The position numbers and the translations under genes are program-made. Positions 45,314 through 57,750 of a stretch of DNA of 64,000 nt are shown here, one piece after another (position 1 is the first letter of the stretch; each line of letters opens with the position of its first letter). Source of the DNA: Platerodrilus igneus (lineage: Eukaryota > Arthropoda > Insecta > Coleoptera > Lycidae); NCBI GenBank assembly GCA_036346225.1, contig JARFIW010000108.1, forward strand, positions 5,412,501-5,476,500, given 5' to 3'. The notes below the pieces were generated by a model. The model made no database searches. It was not told the origin of the DNA and was given only the letters and a program-made list of their open reading frames with translations.

Positions 45314-48300
45314 TTAAGAGGCCTGTTCAAGGTAGCGGTTGTGTAATACTTGCGTAGTCTTTTGAGCCAGTGCGTTTAGATATGGGAAGATTTGTTCGTT
45401 CCATATCATTTCGTTGATAGGGATGTCTTGTAGTATTGTTCTGTATCCGTGTAGTTCCTGGGTAAGGTCTACGCACTCAAACACAACGTGCTCGGGCGTA
45501 CCAACCTCTCCGCATGTACAGGTGTCGTTTTGTGCTAAGTGCATACGGTCCCGATAGGTCGGATACGGGCCGTGGCCAGTGAGGAAGTGGATCAGTCCTC
45601 TGCTAGGTATGAGATGTTTGTTTGTTAGTCTTTGTGTTATGTTAGGAATGACAGCGTACACCCTTCTACCAGTATCGCTGCCGTCCCATCTAGCTTGCCA
45701 TTCCGCGATTATACTTTCTTTTATCCCTTTTTTGGTGGTTGGGAAATTTTCGGTTTTTAAAAGTTGTTTTAATTTATTTTGGTCGTTGTTTGTTAAATGA
45801 TATATTGCTGCTATTTGCTTGGTTATTAGGTCGAGTGGCATTGTTCCGATTAGCACATGGAGAGCGTTATGTGCCGTTGTTCTATATGCCTCTGTCATTC
45901 TTAGGATTATGCTTCTTTGGGTTGACAATAGTTTTTGTTTTACCTTGATTATGTTTAGGCGGTGGCCTCAAGCGCTCGCAGCATATGAAACCATTGCCGC
46001 GAGCACGCTGTTGAGGTATAGCCTCACACAGGCAAGGAGGATTTTGTAATGCCGTTGCGCCAGTGTTGCGATGTTTTGCATGACCTTTGTTGCATTATTG
46101 CACACGGTTGTTATATGCTCAGTGAAATTTAATTTCTCGTCTAGGCTTATACCTAAGTATTTGTATGAAGGGGATCTCCTGATGTTGACTCCTTCTAGTT
46201 TAATTATGGGATCACGCTTTAGTGCTTCTTTTATAAGCATATACTTGGTTTTGTTGAGTGCAATACTCATCTTGTTTGCTCTGCACTAGTTCTGGACTTC
46301 ATTCAGGGCATTGCTTGATTTGTTCTCGAGTTCACTTCTGGAGTTACCTTCGACCAACAGTAAGATATCGTCGGCGTATGCTATCGTCGTCGAAACCTCC
46401 CTGATGGTATCCAGCTTTTCCAGAAGTTCCTCAATTACAATGTTCCAGAGAAGTGGACCAAGGACCGAGCCCTGTGGACAGCCCCTGTTTATATGTTTTG
46501 TTATTCGAGTTGTACCGTCCAGGGTTACGTATCTGTCCCTACAGTAGCTCCTGAGGGAGTGATTAAGTTGGGATGGTCAGTGTATGGTACTGAGTCGTGC
46601 GAAAAGGGAGGGCCACCAAAGATTATTAAAGGCTCCCTCTATGTCAACCATTAATATTATTGAGTATTTCGCGGTTGTGTCTTGGATGTTCTGAAGGGCT
46701 CGATTGATTGCGCCCTCTGTTGATTTGTTTGCCGTGAAGCCGTACTGGTGTGGGTGGGTGCCCTGAATGTTGCGGTGTTCTTGCAGTCTTTTACTTAGTA
46801 GTCGCTCGTACGTCTTTCCCAAGGTGTTCAATAGACATATTGGGCGGTACGAGTTTGGTAGCTTTGGATCCTTTCCTGTGCCTTTTGGTATTATTACGAC
46901 ATTTGCTTGCTTCCAGATGTTCGGAAACACTGTTTGTCGGAGGCATTCGTTATATATTTTGGTTAGTGGTGGTACCAATTTAACACGGAGCGCGGATGTT
47001 ATCTCAGAGGATACCATCCGGGCCGGTGCTTTCCTGTTTTTCGCTTTTATCATCGATGCTGTCACTTCCGATTCAGTGAATGGTTGTACCTCGTCGTCTT
47101 TATGTCTGTTCCAAGGTTTGTTTCCTCTGTTGTTTCTTTCAATTACCCGTTGTCTCGTCTGTTTTTGTTCGTCCGTGTCGTCCTGCTTGTTGTCGTCTGG
47201 TAAGAGTGTTTGTAATAGTGTTGCCGCGGTGTCTTCCCAGTCCTGTGTTTCTGTACCATCTTGTTTTGTTAGGGTGGAGTAAGTCGTTAGTGGTTTTATT
47301 TTTCCTTTTATTATTTTGTATGGGATACCCCAAGCGTCCGTTTGTAGGTGTCTGTCCACAAAGACCTCCCAGGTTTTTTGTTTCATGGTTTTTAGTTCCG
47401 TCTGATATGTGTCTTTTATGCGTCTGTAATTGTGTAGTTGATATTCCCTTTCTTGTGGAGTTATTGACATTTGGTAGTTTTTGCGAGCTTGGCTGGTCTG
47501 TTTTTTCAGGTCTTGTAGCCGCTGTGTCCATTGTATTGTTTTGGTGTGTTGTTTGTCTTGCTGTCTTGGAAGTGTTCGTTTCATTGCCCCTGTAATAGCT
47601 TTAGTAAGTTGTTTGACGTGTTCGTGAACGTTCTCGTTGCGTTTTATATCGGGTGGGGGTTCGAAGGAGTCCGTAAGTCTTTGCCAGTTGGCATTCCTAA
47701 TGCTGTATCTGATCCCAGTTGTCTTGCTGTATTGTGTCCCTGTCGGTCTGGTCACTGCGTCAATCTGAAAGGTGATAATGTTGTGGTCGCTTAGTGTTTG
47801 GTTGTCAAGGACCTTCCAGTTTTTTATGTGCGGGTATGCTAGTGCGTTTGCTAAAGTTATATCGATGTTGGTCCCTGTTCTTGTTCTGTTACTATACGTA
47901 GGTGGATTGTCCGGTTGATTCATTACCTCTAGTTGTAGTTCATTGATTAGGTCTTCTACTCGTTCCCCTTTCATCCGTGATACGGCTATGCCACATGGGT
48001 GACTTTCCGTTCACGTCTGCCATCAATATTGTCGGTCGGTTATTGTATGCCAGAACTATGTTTCGGATATTGTCGATGTAAGGTTGTGGGTCGTGTCGGA
48101 ATTGAAAGTAGCTTGTGGCGAGAATCCATTTCCCGATGTGTTGGTTGCTAACCTCTACACAGGTACAATGGTCACCGCTGTACTTTTGTACAGTTGTTAT
48201 GGTCATAGTCGGGTCAAAGACTACTATGGCTGTTTGGGAGGTTTTGCCGTTATGTAGTTGTCGTGCGCGAACCGGCATGCCGGGAATTTTGCCGTGCACT

Positions 48301-48461
48301 AAGTATGGTTCTTGAATGAAGAGTAGATTTAGTTTTAGTGATTCGGATAGCTGTCTGATTTCATGCATGACGTGTGCACTGTGCATGGCATTTATTTGAC
48401 TAATTCTAATTGTTTTGCTGTCCATTAGGGATGTAGGGTGTGAAAGTAGCACTCGGGCCAT
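45314..48461 (-). pseudogene. R1-clade ORF2: endonuclease, reverse transcriptase, C-terminal zinc motif
   Basis: The endonuclease is at 48461-47940 (INAMHSAHVMHEIRQ, LLFIQEPYL, ILMADVNGKSPMWHS). A phase change near 47975 leads to the reverse transcriptase frame: SDHNIITFQI, then YRPICLLNTLGKTYERLL, HQYGFTANKSTEGAI and MVDIEGAFNNLWWPSLF. A TGA at 46577-46579 follows, then the catalytic YADD at 46367-46378, a TAG at 46286-46288, a thumb region at 46270-45971, a TGA at 45968-45970, and the C-terminal CTCG...H...C motif with HFLTGHGPYPTYRDR (45928-45314). After the phase change, one phase covers 47974 to 45314, interrupted only by those three stops. ORF2 normally nicks the target and copies the RNA; this copy is inactive. 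It overlaps the end of ORF1 by 37 bases. Confidence 0.9.
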
Positions 48462-50574
48462 TGTTTGGTATAGTCAAATGCGTTTCTGCCATGCGCCATT
48501 ACCTGCTGTCGGTAGATGTCCCCAAGGTCTAGATGTTCGTGACGTCTTTTAAAGGCAATTTGTAATAAGTATGTTAGCTCTTCGTGGTCGGTTGGTAGTC
48601 CATTGCTTTTGAGGTACATTCGGTTTTCTGCTTCTGTTATTTTATACGTGACTGTCCTCCCATTCGGGTATCCTAATCTTGTGATGTGTCGTAGTTCCAT
48701 TGTAAGAGTTCTGGTTTCTTCCAGGCGTGTTATACACATATTGGTCTCTATGTTTTGGTATATCTTGGTAGGGTCGGAGGCATAGATGTTGGGTCGTGTG
48801 GGCGTTGTAGTGTTTATTGTGTGGCCGTTTATGTGCAGTGTTGGTTCCTGTGGCTTGGTTTGGGCTGTGTGCGTGTTGTGCGTTTGTGTTATGTCGGAGG
48901 ATTTTGGGGGTATTGTCGGTTTAATGAGATTGTCGCATGTTGGGTGGATTTTGTTTGGGGTTTTATTAGGGCCATGAGTTTGGCGACTCTGGTTTTAATG
49001 TATTCCGTCTTGGGGATGTTTGTGTGGTATTTGTTGTCTCGTTGTTGTGGTTTGCGTTTGTGTGGTCATCGGGTTTTGGGGGTGTGTGTGTTGTGTGTTA
49101 GTGTTGTTGCATGCGTTTGTGTGGTCGTCAGGTTCGGTTTCGTTTGTGTTATGGTGGTAGTCGTAAGGTGTGTTTCCTGTGTGTGTGTGTTCTTGTTTGT
49201 TTGTATTTGTTTGCCCGGCTCTGTCTCGTTGAACTTTTGAGGGTGGTTTGTGTGTGCTTTGTATGGGTTTAATGTCCATAATCTGTTTTATGAATTAGTC
49301 TGTCCATAAGCATCTTATGTGTTGGGCAGTCTTTTGGGTTTGATGCACATTTCTTGTTTCGCTTAAGACAAGGTATACACACAGCCGGGTGTGCATGTTT
49401 TGGGCAGTCGGTTTTTTTGTGTTGTGATTCGTCTTCTCCGCAGTGTCCACATGTGTCGGTCTTATGTTTGCAGTGTTTGGTTACATGTCCTAAGTCTAAG
49501 CATCTCATGCATTTGGGTACGACTAGGAAGTCCTTTGCGGTTACGCTGCGATACTCAATATATATTTTCCCTTTGTTTATTAGTAGATTTCTTAGTTTTC
49601 CCGTTACAGCTGCAACATGGTGTTGCGTTGCTTTGTTTTTTGGGCCGGTTTTAAAGCTTAGCATGAATTCGTTATTAAACTCTTCTTTGGTAATGATTGT
49701 TTCGAAATTCTGTGTATAGATTAATTCTTGCACCTTTTCGTCTTTAAGATAGGTTGGGACGTCGTAGATAATAACTAGTGGTTTCTATTTTCGTGGTTTC
49801 TCGCAGTTAAGTGTTTTTTTTAGTTCGGGATGGTTTAGGATTTTATTAGATTCAGTTTCGTTGTCCGTGTCTATTATTAGCGCGTTTGCGGTTAAACGCA
49901 TTGATTTAATTTTAATTTTGTCTTTTGTCGGATGTATTGTTTTAATGAAGGTGTCTTGTATTTGTTTTGTACTCTGTCCCGTTTTAGAGGTTATGAATAC
50001 TGTAGCGGCTTGATTGCCGATGGCTCTAGATATAGCATCTGTTTTGGTGGTTGAGTTTTATTTGTTGCCGTCACGTTCGCGTACGTGTTTGAAAACATGG
50101 CTGGGTTGAGCATTTTCTGTTGTTTAAGATGGCTGTTTTCTACTTTGGTTTCAATTATCTTTTCTTGTAGTGTATCATTTTGTTGTTTAATAAATTTATG
50201 TTCGCCGGTTAGTTCAGCTTGTAGATATATGAGTTTTATTACTTTGTCTCTTAAAAGTTTTTGGGCGCCCATTCGCAAGCGGTTGCTGGGGTCTAGTTCG
50301 TTGTCTATAAAGTTTAAAAGGTCTGTCCCTAGATTTTCTAAGTGCTCTAAAATGGTTTGTTTTATGTGTTCCGGATTGTTGTGACTGGGACTTCCCTCAA
50401 TCTTTTGTTACGTGATGTTTCGGTTGCTAGAGGGTTGGCAGAGGGTGTTAGTAAGACGCTTATTTGGCTTTGAAAAGCAGGGTCAAACTCCATTGGTGTT
50501 ATGTGTTGTGTGTGGTCTGAGTCTGGTGTTATTCTACCCCCAAGCGAAGACTTGGGGGAGTGTTGGGTCGGCAT
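48425..50574 (-). pseudogene. R1-clade ORF1 (gag-like RNA-binding protein), broken
   Basis: Pieces in order: N-terminal start at 50574 (MPTQHSPKSSLGGRITPDSD), a coiled-coil-like helical part at 50278-49991 (LQAELTGEHKFIKQQNDTLQ), a stop near 49790, and 49733-49269. The last carries a domain before the knuckles (FNNEFMLSFKTGPKNKATQH) and three zinc knuckles (CMRCLDLGHVTKHC, CGHCGEDESQHKKTDC, and CIPCLKRNKKCASNPKDC). A low-complexity T/Q/H/N-rich stretch is at 49279-48995. A last frame at 48739-48425 overlaps the ORF2 start. Three zinc knuckles are usual for the R1 clade. Phase changes lie near 50365, 50000 and 49275-48740. Confidence 0.8.
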
Positions 50575-51464
50575 TTCGTACTCTAGCTTTCTACGATTTA
50601 GTAGTGATAATTATCGTTAAATTATTTAAATTTACTTAAAGAACTAATGAGAAGACAAAAGTCTGTATTTTACTGTAAGACCGCTATTTTAAATTATCCT
50701 TACTCTCTGATCTTGAAAATTGTTACGTTAAAATATAGTAGTTATAGTAATTATATTCTTAAATGCTATAACAAAAAAAAACATTCAGAACGGTATTACA
50801 TCTTCGCGTTTGTTGCACTGTCTTGAACTTTCACCCACTTAAAAATATGCGATGGTCTCGAATTAATGCGGAAATGTTTTATTAATGATAAAGTTTATTG
50901 TCCTTGGCACTATATCCTAGTTTCGCTATGCAATTGTTATTTGTTGTATTGAAAAAATGTAATAGTAGTATAAAACCGATGTATAATGCTGATGTTAGTA
51001 AATAGAAATAGTTGCATTACTTGCCCTTGGCACTCTTCCTTAATTTCGCTGTTCACTTAACGTTGGTATGCGGATATTAATGTTTATTGTTATATTGAGG
51101 TCACTACCGGTTGTACGTTTTGTGTCCTTGCACGATTTAATAAGCGCCCGGAAGTCGCTAAAACTATTTGGCGCGCCCACTTTCCCCTTTCGTTTATTTA
51201 CGTCGCTTATTTACATTCCACTTTGTCCAAATAGTTTCAAAAATTGTAAAAACCTAATAGTATTGTACTTACAAAAGTCCTTATTTATAATTGAAATTTC
51301 GCTGCCCAATATTTGATTTGAATTTCGATGTCCAATATTTGATTTGGTTTTTGATTGTTTTCCCTCACCTGCACTGACTTTTAAAACTATACTTATGTTA
51401 CACTAAAACTAGAAGATGGATAAAATTAAAGCGCTACATAGTACGTCCGATCAGTACCGTGGTC
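50575..51464 (-). other. 5' UTR of the R1-clade LINE
   Basis: About 890 bp upstream of ORF1 up to the target duplication. AT-rich with no supported frame. Near 50875-51035 two partly repeated segments (CCTTGGCACTAT...TTTCGCT and CCTTGGCACTCT...TTTCGCT) lie about 130 bp apart. Confidence 0.6.
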
Positions 51465-51790
51465 GTTCTTTAGTATATCGCCATGTAACGTAATTGCAAA
51501 TTATTTTCTTGGCACAAAATTCACACCTCGAACAGTCTCTGAAGGAGTGAGACTACATACGCGAAGCACAATAATTTCATATATTATTTGTGTATCCAAA
51601 ACGCATATTCCAATTATCTTCGACTATTGCGTCGACTTGGTTAAATGTTTATACGCGCATTTTATTGTAATCGCACAACTTTGTTAATAATAAAGCAGAT
51701 TCTACAAGACACTTTTCGCTCCGAAAATTAGCTATTGAACGTCCTGCTTACATGAACTTATTAAACAAACTAAATACAAACAGTTAAGAT
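51465..51790 (-). pseudogene. Second zinc-finger copy, upstream part beyond the LINE
   Basis: It starts with the second copy of GTTCTTTAGTAT and continues with sequence matching 4100-4430: CCTCGAACAG, GCACAATAATTTCATATATT, AATTATCTTCGACTATTGCG, and CTACAAGACACTTTTCGCTCCG-like words. No open frame is left. Confidence 0.85.
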
Positions 51791-51889
51791 TAACCTTAAT
51801 GTTCGCCTTTGTCTTTAATGACGATTAATTATATTCGTGATTGTTGTCACTGAATGCAGAGAAGATGCTCAACTGCAGCTAGGTTTTAC
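51791..51889. other. Short spacer
   Basis: Sequence between the end of zinc-finger homology and the 3' end of the next LINE; nothing recognised. Confidence 0.5.
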
Positions 51890-54800
51890 TTGAGAAAATA
51901 TTATTATTATAAGTTTTATTGGGTTAAAATTAAAAAAAAACATATAAAGTAAACAAATAGTATTAACAAACATACAAAACAAATTAAACCTTAATAAAAA
52001 GAAAGAAAAACCCAATAGGTGGAGTTCTGTATAAGACTGTTTTTCAACCCTACCCAAAAAGATAAAATACAAGTATAATAAAATGTATCATACATAATGA
52101 ATGTAATTATAAATTACTCTGATTTAAAAACAATAGTTCCTTAAGCTTAACTCGGAAATTGTAAATTGTATTACTTTCTATAAACAGGTGGGGCCATTTG
52201 TTAAGAATACTAACAGCAGTATATTCAAAACAACTTTTATATTTCGTTGTAGTTTGTTTGCTGATATTGTAGGTGTTTTGTCTAACTTGCCGGTTATGTA
52301 TAAGAGAATGTTTACATAACAAACTAGATAAGTAAGGTGGAATATGACTACTTAAAATTTTGTACAATGCGCAGGAGTATAAACAGACAAAAGCGATTTT
52401 TCAACTTTAAAATATTTGCATCAATGTAGTGTGGTGTAATATGTTCACTCCTATTTACAGTGTAAGCATAGCGAAAACAGCAGGTCTGAAGAATTTGTAA
52501 CTTATTTTTAAAACACGAGGTCAGGTGATAATAGTATACTCCACAACAGTAGTCTATGTTATTTAGTACTAAGGAATTAATGAGGTACCACTTAATAGAT
52601 TTTGGCAAGATGTACTTAAATTGGTATAAGGTTTTAAGTTTAACATAACATAGTGATGATTTCTTAAGTACATGCGTTTGGATGTTTAGTTGCAGTCCAA
52701 ATAAACACCCAGGTTTTTCACATACTCTGAGAACACCAGATTGACCCCATCAACACAAACACTGTTGGTTAGCACAGAAAAAGATTTTTGACGCAAAGCA
52801 CTTGTACCAACACACATCAACAGAGATTTAGATCCATTAAGTAGGAGACCATGGTTGTGTGACCAGGCAGAAATTGCTGAAAGATTAAAGTTTAGCAGTT
52901 TTACAGTGTGATTTATTTTTAGTGGATCACATGACATATAGCACTGAGTATCGTCAGCATAGAGATGTACGATACAATCTGTAGTCAGTTTAGACACTAG
53001 ATCAGATGTAAAAAGTGCAAATAGAAGCGGCCCTAAAACACTATCTTGAGGAACACCTTGTCTGAGAACAACTTCACTTGATATTTGATTATTTACTTGC
53101 ACAACTTGAGTTCTATTATACAGATAGTTTGAGAACCATCTTGTGACAGTATGGCCACATCTATAAAAATGTAGCTTTGCAATTAATAGCTCATGATGAA
53201 TAGTATCAAAGGCCTTACTGAAGTCAAGTAAAACTTATAATGATATTTGTGAATTGTCTATAGCCACTGTTAGATCATTCACTATATTCACAAGAGCAGT
53301 TGAAGTACTGTAGCCTGTTCTAAATCCTGACTGGGTAACAGGTAGCAAATTATGAGTATTAATATGCGACAGTATCTGTTTGTATACAATTTTTCAATAA
53401 GTTTGGAAAGTGTAGGCAAAATACTGATAGGTCGTAATTGTGTCATCGATGTGGCCTTATTCGTTTTAGCTAAAGGATTTACAATGGCCTTTTTCCATAT
53501 CAAGGGTACTTCACCGTATCTTAGGGAATCTAGTTTATTATGTGTAGCAATGCAGTTATACAGAACGGATAAGCAATCTGAAGCATGTTTAAGCTAATAT
53601 CTTCTGCTCCGACTGCATTAGATTTTAATTGATGCAGAGTGGTCTGTAACTCTTCATTAGTAATTTCAGTAAATTCAAAATTATTATGGACATTTTTAAG
53701 AACATTGTCTCTAAAAAAGGAAATTAGTTTATTGTTGACAATAGACCTCGGCACCATTGTAGAAAAAAAGTTATTTATAAGTTCAGCATTCATAATGGCT
53801 GAATCAATCTCACTGACTTTCCTTGTGTGGATATTCCAGGTTTCAAACTTCGACCACATCTTTTTAGGGTTATTTTTAAATTTATGTATCTGCTGCTGAA
53901 TATAACAACATTTTTCTTGCTTTATTGCAAATGTCAAATAATTTTTCAGATTTCGATAGTATTGTTTATCAAAGTCTAATTTAGTTAGCTTAAATTTCTT
54001 AAAAGCTTTATCTTTAAGAGTAATAATTTGCTTAATAGTTTTAGTAATGTATGGTTTTGGGGGCTTCTTAATAAAGATAGTCTTATAAGGAGCATGCATA
54101 TCAAACAGCATAACTAAAGCTGAATTAAAAAAATTCACTTTATCATCTAAGCAATGAAGATTGTTCATATTATCCCAGGATATTCTGCAAGCATCGCTAG
54201 CAAATACGTCTGTGTTAAGGAGTCGAAAATCACGGAATGTAAGTAACTTTGGTCGAGGTTTTATAATTTCACAATTGAAGTAGCAGTACACAAGACAATG
54301 ATCTGACAAATTTTCAGTATCAAGAGTTCCATATTCAAGTAGCTTCAGGTTTTTACTAACACATATTACATTGATTAAGGTGGATGATGAGTCCGTTATC
54401 CGAGTTGGTTCACTAATAATTTGGCGTAGATTGAAGGATTGCAAAATATTATTAAAGTAAGTACGTTTATGGTCAGCTGCCAAAAAGTTCACATTAGCAT
54501 CTCCAGTTAATATAACTTCGTCCACTGTAGCAGCTAGATTTGCTAATACAGTTTCCAGATTATCTAAGGTGGTTATAGGTACATTTGGAGGTCTATAGAT
54601 AACACCAATAGCGATTTTAAGTTTATCAATAGTACACTTATCCAAAGTTGTTCCAGTTGTGTGTTTAAAAGATAATCAGTAGCGAGAGTGCGAAATCTCA
54701 GGTTCTGTTTGACATAGAAAGCAACTCCTCCACCACGGTTTGTACGATCAGAACGCAAGATTTCCCACCCAGGTATACTAACGCAATTTGAGGGAATGTC

Positions 54801-54900
54801 GGGAGTTAACCATGTTTCTGACAAAGCAATAATAGAAAAATTGAGATTATTATTAGCAAATATTGATATGGCACACTGACAGTTTGTGATCACGAATTAT
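51890..54900 (-). mobile_element. 5'-truncated Jockey/CR1-like non-LTR retrotransposon
   Basis: Minus-strand pieces of one ORF2 run from 54893 to 52107. The 3' end carries a short TTATTATTATAAG-type run (plus: ATTATTATTATAAG near 51900), which looks like a simple-repeat tail. No ORF1 is present and similarity begins inside the endonuclease, so the copy is 5'-truncated, a usual outcome of incomplete reverse transcription. I find no target duplication. The exact clade is not certain from motifs alone. Confidence 0.82.
52107..54893 (-). pseudogene. LINE ORF2: endonuclease and reverse transcriptase, frameshifted
   Basis: 54893-54573 and 54645-53530 carry the endonuclease (IIALSETWLTPDIPSN, GGGVAFYVKQNLRFR, VIYRPPN, ILTGDANVNFLAAD, LSDHCLVYCYF), a long basic linker, and the start of the reverse transcriptase (SNAVGAEDISLNML). 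53503-53288 has WKKAIVNPLAKTNK and LRPISILPTLSKLIEKL. 53102-52686 has LRQGVPQDSVLGPLLFALF, where the usual QG-S has D in place of G, and the catalytic HLYADDTQ (YADD near 52950-52961). 52608-52107 is the C-terminal region, with no zinc motif or RNase H. At least four phase changes or stops separate the pieces. Confidence 0.85.
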
Positions 54901-55127
54901 GGTTCTACGTCCAGGAGTTATTTTGTTTAAAAATGTTCTGCATTAGAGGAGTAATCAATATCGATTATAATGATCCGCGCATGCAAACCTCTCAAATGTC
55001 AGATAATAGAATGTTTTAGATAATGTGGTTAACATGACGCACACTGCAACAGCAATGAACCAAAATAAACAATTAATTTATAGATGCAGTAATTGTGATT
55101 TCACGTATTTAAATATGGCAACACTAT
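54901..55127. other. Spacer between LINE and solo LTR
   Basis: Nothing recognised; AT-rich. Confidence 0.5.
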
Positions 55128-55659
55128 TGAAGCGGGCTACTACTACCGCGTTTCTTTAATTTAAAACAAGTAATAACAAGAGTCTTTATTACTCACTGTT
55201 CACAAGTCTAATTAAACAGTATATGCTTTATTTATAGATGTTTTCAGTTCAATTAACAATGAAGCACTATCACACTAATGAATTTACAAGCACTAATATC
55301 TTCTTAAACTAACTTCTTAACCATAGGTCCATTAATAACATTAACACAACTATTATTTATTACACTTCTATCTATTTATGTATACTACAAGCTGCATGTA
55401 CATTAGACACATCATATAACATTTATGTATACTCTTGGACTTCCAAAAGCTCAACTACTTTTACTTTACACGATAAAATTTATATTAGACATTCTAGTAT
55501 AGACTAACTTTTGCATTCATTAGCGATCTTATATATACTCTGAATTAAAAGGATGACTCATCCTCCAGTAATTGCTAGAAGAATTGTCGAACCCTGGAGA
55601 ATATGCAGAGTCTACGGTGCTTGTGTGTTTGACGGGTTGCCTAATAGTAGCTCACAACA
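55128..55659 (-). mobile_element. Solo LTR (532 bp) of the 60559 gypsy family, TSD CTAT
   Basis: On the minus strand it starts TGTTGTGAGCTACTATTAGG and ends GTAGTAGTAGCCCGCTTCA. CTAT is found on both sides (55124-55127 and 55660-55663). It aligns along its length with the LTR at 60559-61084; only the last seven bases differ strongly (CGCTTCA here, TGTTACA there). It carries the same TATATATAAG box (as its complement near 55530). No internal region is attached. Confidence 0.9.
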
Positions 55660-55899
55660 CTATTAGCCCCATGGAATCTCATGGTTGCGATGATGGACAA
55701 TGTAAGTGTTAACAAATGCTAATACCAGGATAGCGTTCAATCAATTTACAAAAGATGAAATTTTAATCCATCATTAGTTTGCTAGTTTCTTTGCAGTTCT
55801 AGTAATATTTTAATTTAAGTATATTTTTACTTTTGGCCTTTCTGCTTATTCTACTACAATTTGCACGGAAAAACCAGGCGGTCCTCTTGCTTCATCAAC
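55660..55899. other. No recognised gene
   Basis: AT-rich spacer. Confidence 0.5.
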
Positions 55900-56245
55900 C
55901 AGTTTAATTAGTAATTAAAATCAATGTACCAGTGAAACAATTCAAAACCACTTGCCTGAAGAACAAGATGAAAGTATTGAGTTAAGATGGACAATAGATC
56001 AAACATTAATACTCATCAGACTTGTAACAGAAAACTATTAGGTTTAATTTTCAATTTAAAAAAAAACGCATGGAAATACATCGCTTTAGAATTGTCAAAA
56101 ATCTGCAATAAATCATTTATAGGACCACGGTGCGATGCAAAGTGGAAGCATTTAAGACCACGTATAAAAGTGCTGGGTCATAATACTAAACAAACAAGGA
56201 GCTCACCGAAAGGTTTGGGACTTTTTGAGCCCATGCATAATACAT
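55900..56245 (+). pseudogene. Myb/SANT-like DNA-binding domain fragment (possible Harbinger partner protein)
   Basis: One phase reads LRWTIDQTLILIRLVTENY and a neighbouring phase (55987-56247) reads AWKYIALELSKICNKSFIGP then CDAKWKHLRPRIK. W-x-x-x-x-x-x-x-L-I, W-x-x-I-A-x-x-L, and C-x-x-K-W-x-x-L is the trihelix Myb/SANT-like pattern found in the second protein of PIF/Harbinger transposons and in related host proteins. The phase change falls at an eight-base A run near 56060. Transposase remnants of that superfamily lie 2.3 kb downstream, but on the other strand, so the link is only suggestive. Confidence 0.5.
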
Positions 56246-57750
56246 AATCTATTATTTCAAAAACCAGAAATAACTCCTACTGCTACCTGTAGCACAGCAG
56301 AATGAATGACTCTCAATACAACAAACACACCTGATGAAGGGACTTCTGATCAAACAGACGAATCTCCATTTGAGTCGTAGTTTGCTAGAAATAGAAAATC
56401 TGTTGCACCGTTTTTTCTTTTTCTTACTGCACGCCCCACGCATCAGCGTCAGTGTTACTAATTTTCTAAATGGGCGCCAGTGAACAAAGTCTTCCGACAT
56501 AACTAGGGGTCTATTCCTTGGGCAGAGCTATGAGAAATGCGGGGGTAAGTCGAAATCTGATTGTAGGTCAAACTTAAACTAAACCAAATAGGCGCCACCA
56601 AGTCCTGACGTGATTATGATAATTGCATAGCATATTTCTAAGGGCGGACGTGGAGACCCAAAGAAAAAGGATCGCCTTCGCTGACAAAAACTTGTCTTAA
56701 CAAAATAAGACGCAGCTCCTGTAAGAAATTGTAATAGTTAAATAAATAAAAAAGTGGAACACCATTTGGGTCCAGCAAAAATACATAAAGAAGTAGTATA
56801 AAGGTATTTCCAATATAAAGTTGGCATCAAAGTCCTACTCATAAGGATGTTAGCTTTATGTGATTAGATTTGATCATACTTGATCAAAATAAAAAACTTT
56901 AATCCTGAACCAATTGTTTACTAAAAAGAATCTCTTTTAAAATAATATGACTGGTAACAAAAATTTAATCAATAACTGTATCAATCTATAGCTTTCAACT
57001 TCGTGTTTATCTTAATTATTTTTAATCAAATACTTTACAGTATGACATGAACTTGTTATACAAATAGGGTTCCGACCTGTGCAGATCTGTTCAGGCAGAT
57101 GACAAATTAATAAGTTCTAAAAATGTTAGCATTCAAGTTTTCTAAATTACATATGCAAGTTTTAATTTATATAAAGCTGATCACAAAAATAGACGTGTTT
57201 ACATCTCTTGTACTAAAGCTGTTCGAAGCATTTGCCTTTAAACATACATCTGTCAGCATTACACAGCAGAAAAATATATGACGTCAGTAACACCTGTTGA
57301 CGTTACCGACGATTCATAATGAGCCACGCGTGTTGTTTTCTTAAAACATCAAATCAGTAAACTTTAGTTTTAATACTGGAAAATCCAGCTCAGCAATTAG
57401 TTGAAACTTTTACAATATTCATGCTTTACGCATTAAAACAAATTAACGTGTTTCTCGTTTTGAAACACATAAAAAGAACTTATAGCTATCTACGAACCAA
57501 AACTGCATTTGTCGCATTGTAGCAAGGAAAGATGAGATCCTTGTTATTTCAAGCAACGATAACAGCGTTTGTAGCGTGAACCAAATTCATCCAAAACAAC
57601 TTCTACCATGAATTCGTCCCACGTGTCGAATCAAATCCTGTTACAATACATTCTGCAGCCGTTGTAATCCCGAAGTTGAATTACGCCGCCTTCCTAAGGT
57701 AGCATCTTTACATTGTCCTTGTGTGTCTTAAAAGTTTGCATTCCAAGTGT
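56246..57750. other. No recognised gene
   Basis: About 1.5 kb with no supported coding frame, RNA gene or terminal repeat. Confidence 0.5.

Larger units (their letters stand above)
44230..51464 (-). mobile_element. R1-clade non-LTR retrotransposon, ~7.2 kb, 12-bp TSD
   Basis: GTTCTTTAGTAT occurs at 44218-44229 and 51465-51476. The sequence on the two outer sides is continuous zinc-finger paralogue, so the insertion limits are exact. On the minus strand the element has a ~890-bp 5' UTR, ORF1 (about 50574-48425), ORF2 (48461-45314), a ~1.1-kb 3' UTR with internal repeats, and an A-rich 3' end (T-run at 44230-44240 on plus). ORF order, three CCHC motifs in ORF1, an apurinic-type endonuclease, DIEGAFNNLWWP in the reverse transcriptase and the HFLTGHGPY...C-x-C-G...TPEHV-x-F-E-C C-terminus identify the R1 clade. 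It appears full length, but both ORFs are broken. Confidence 0.92.

Noticed and set aside
46750..48785. Several long plus-strand frames rich in C, V, L and F
   Set aside because: They are antisense shadows of the R1-clade ORF2.
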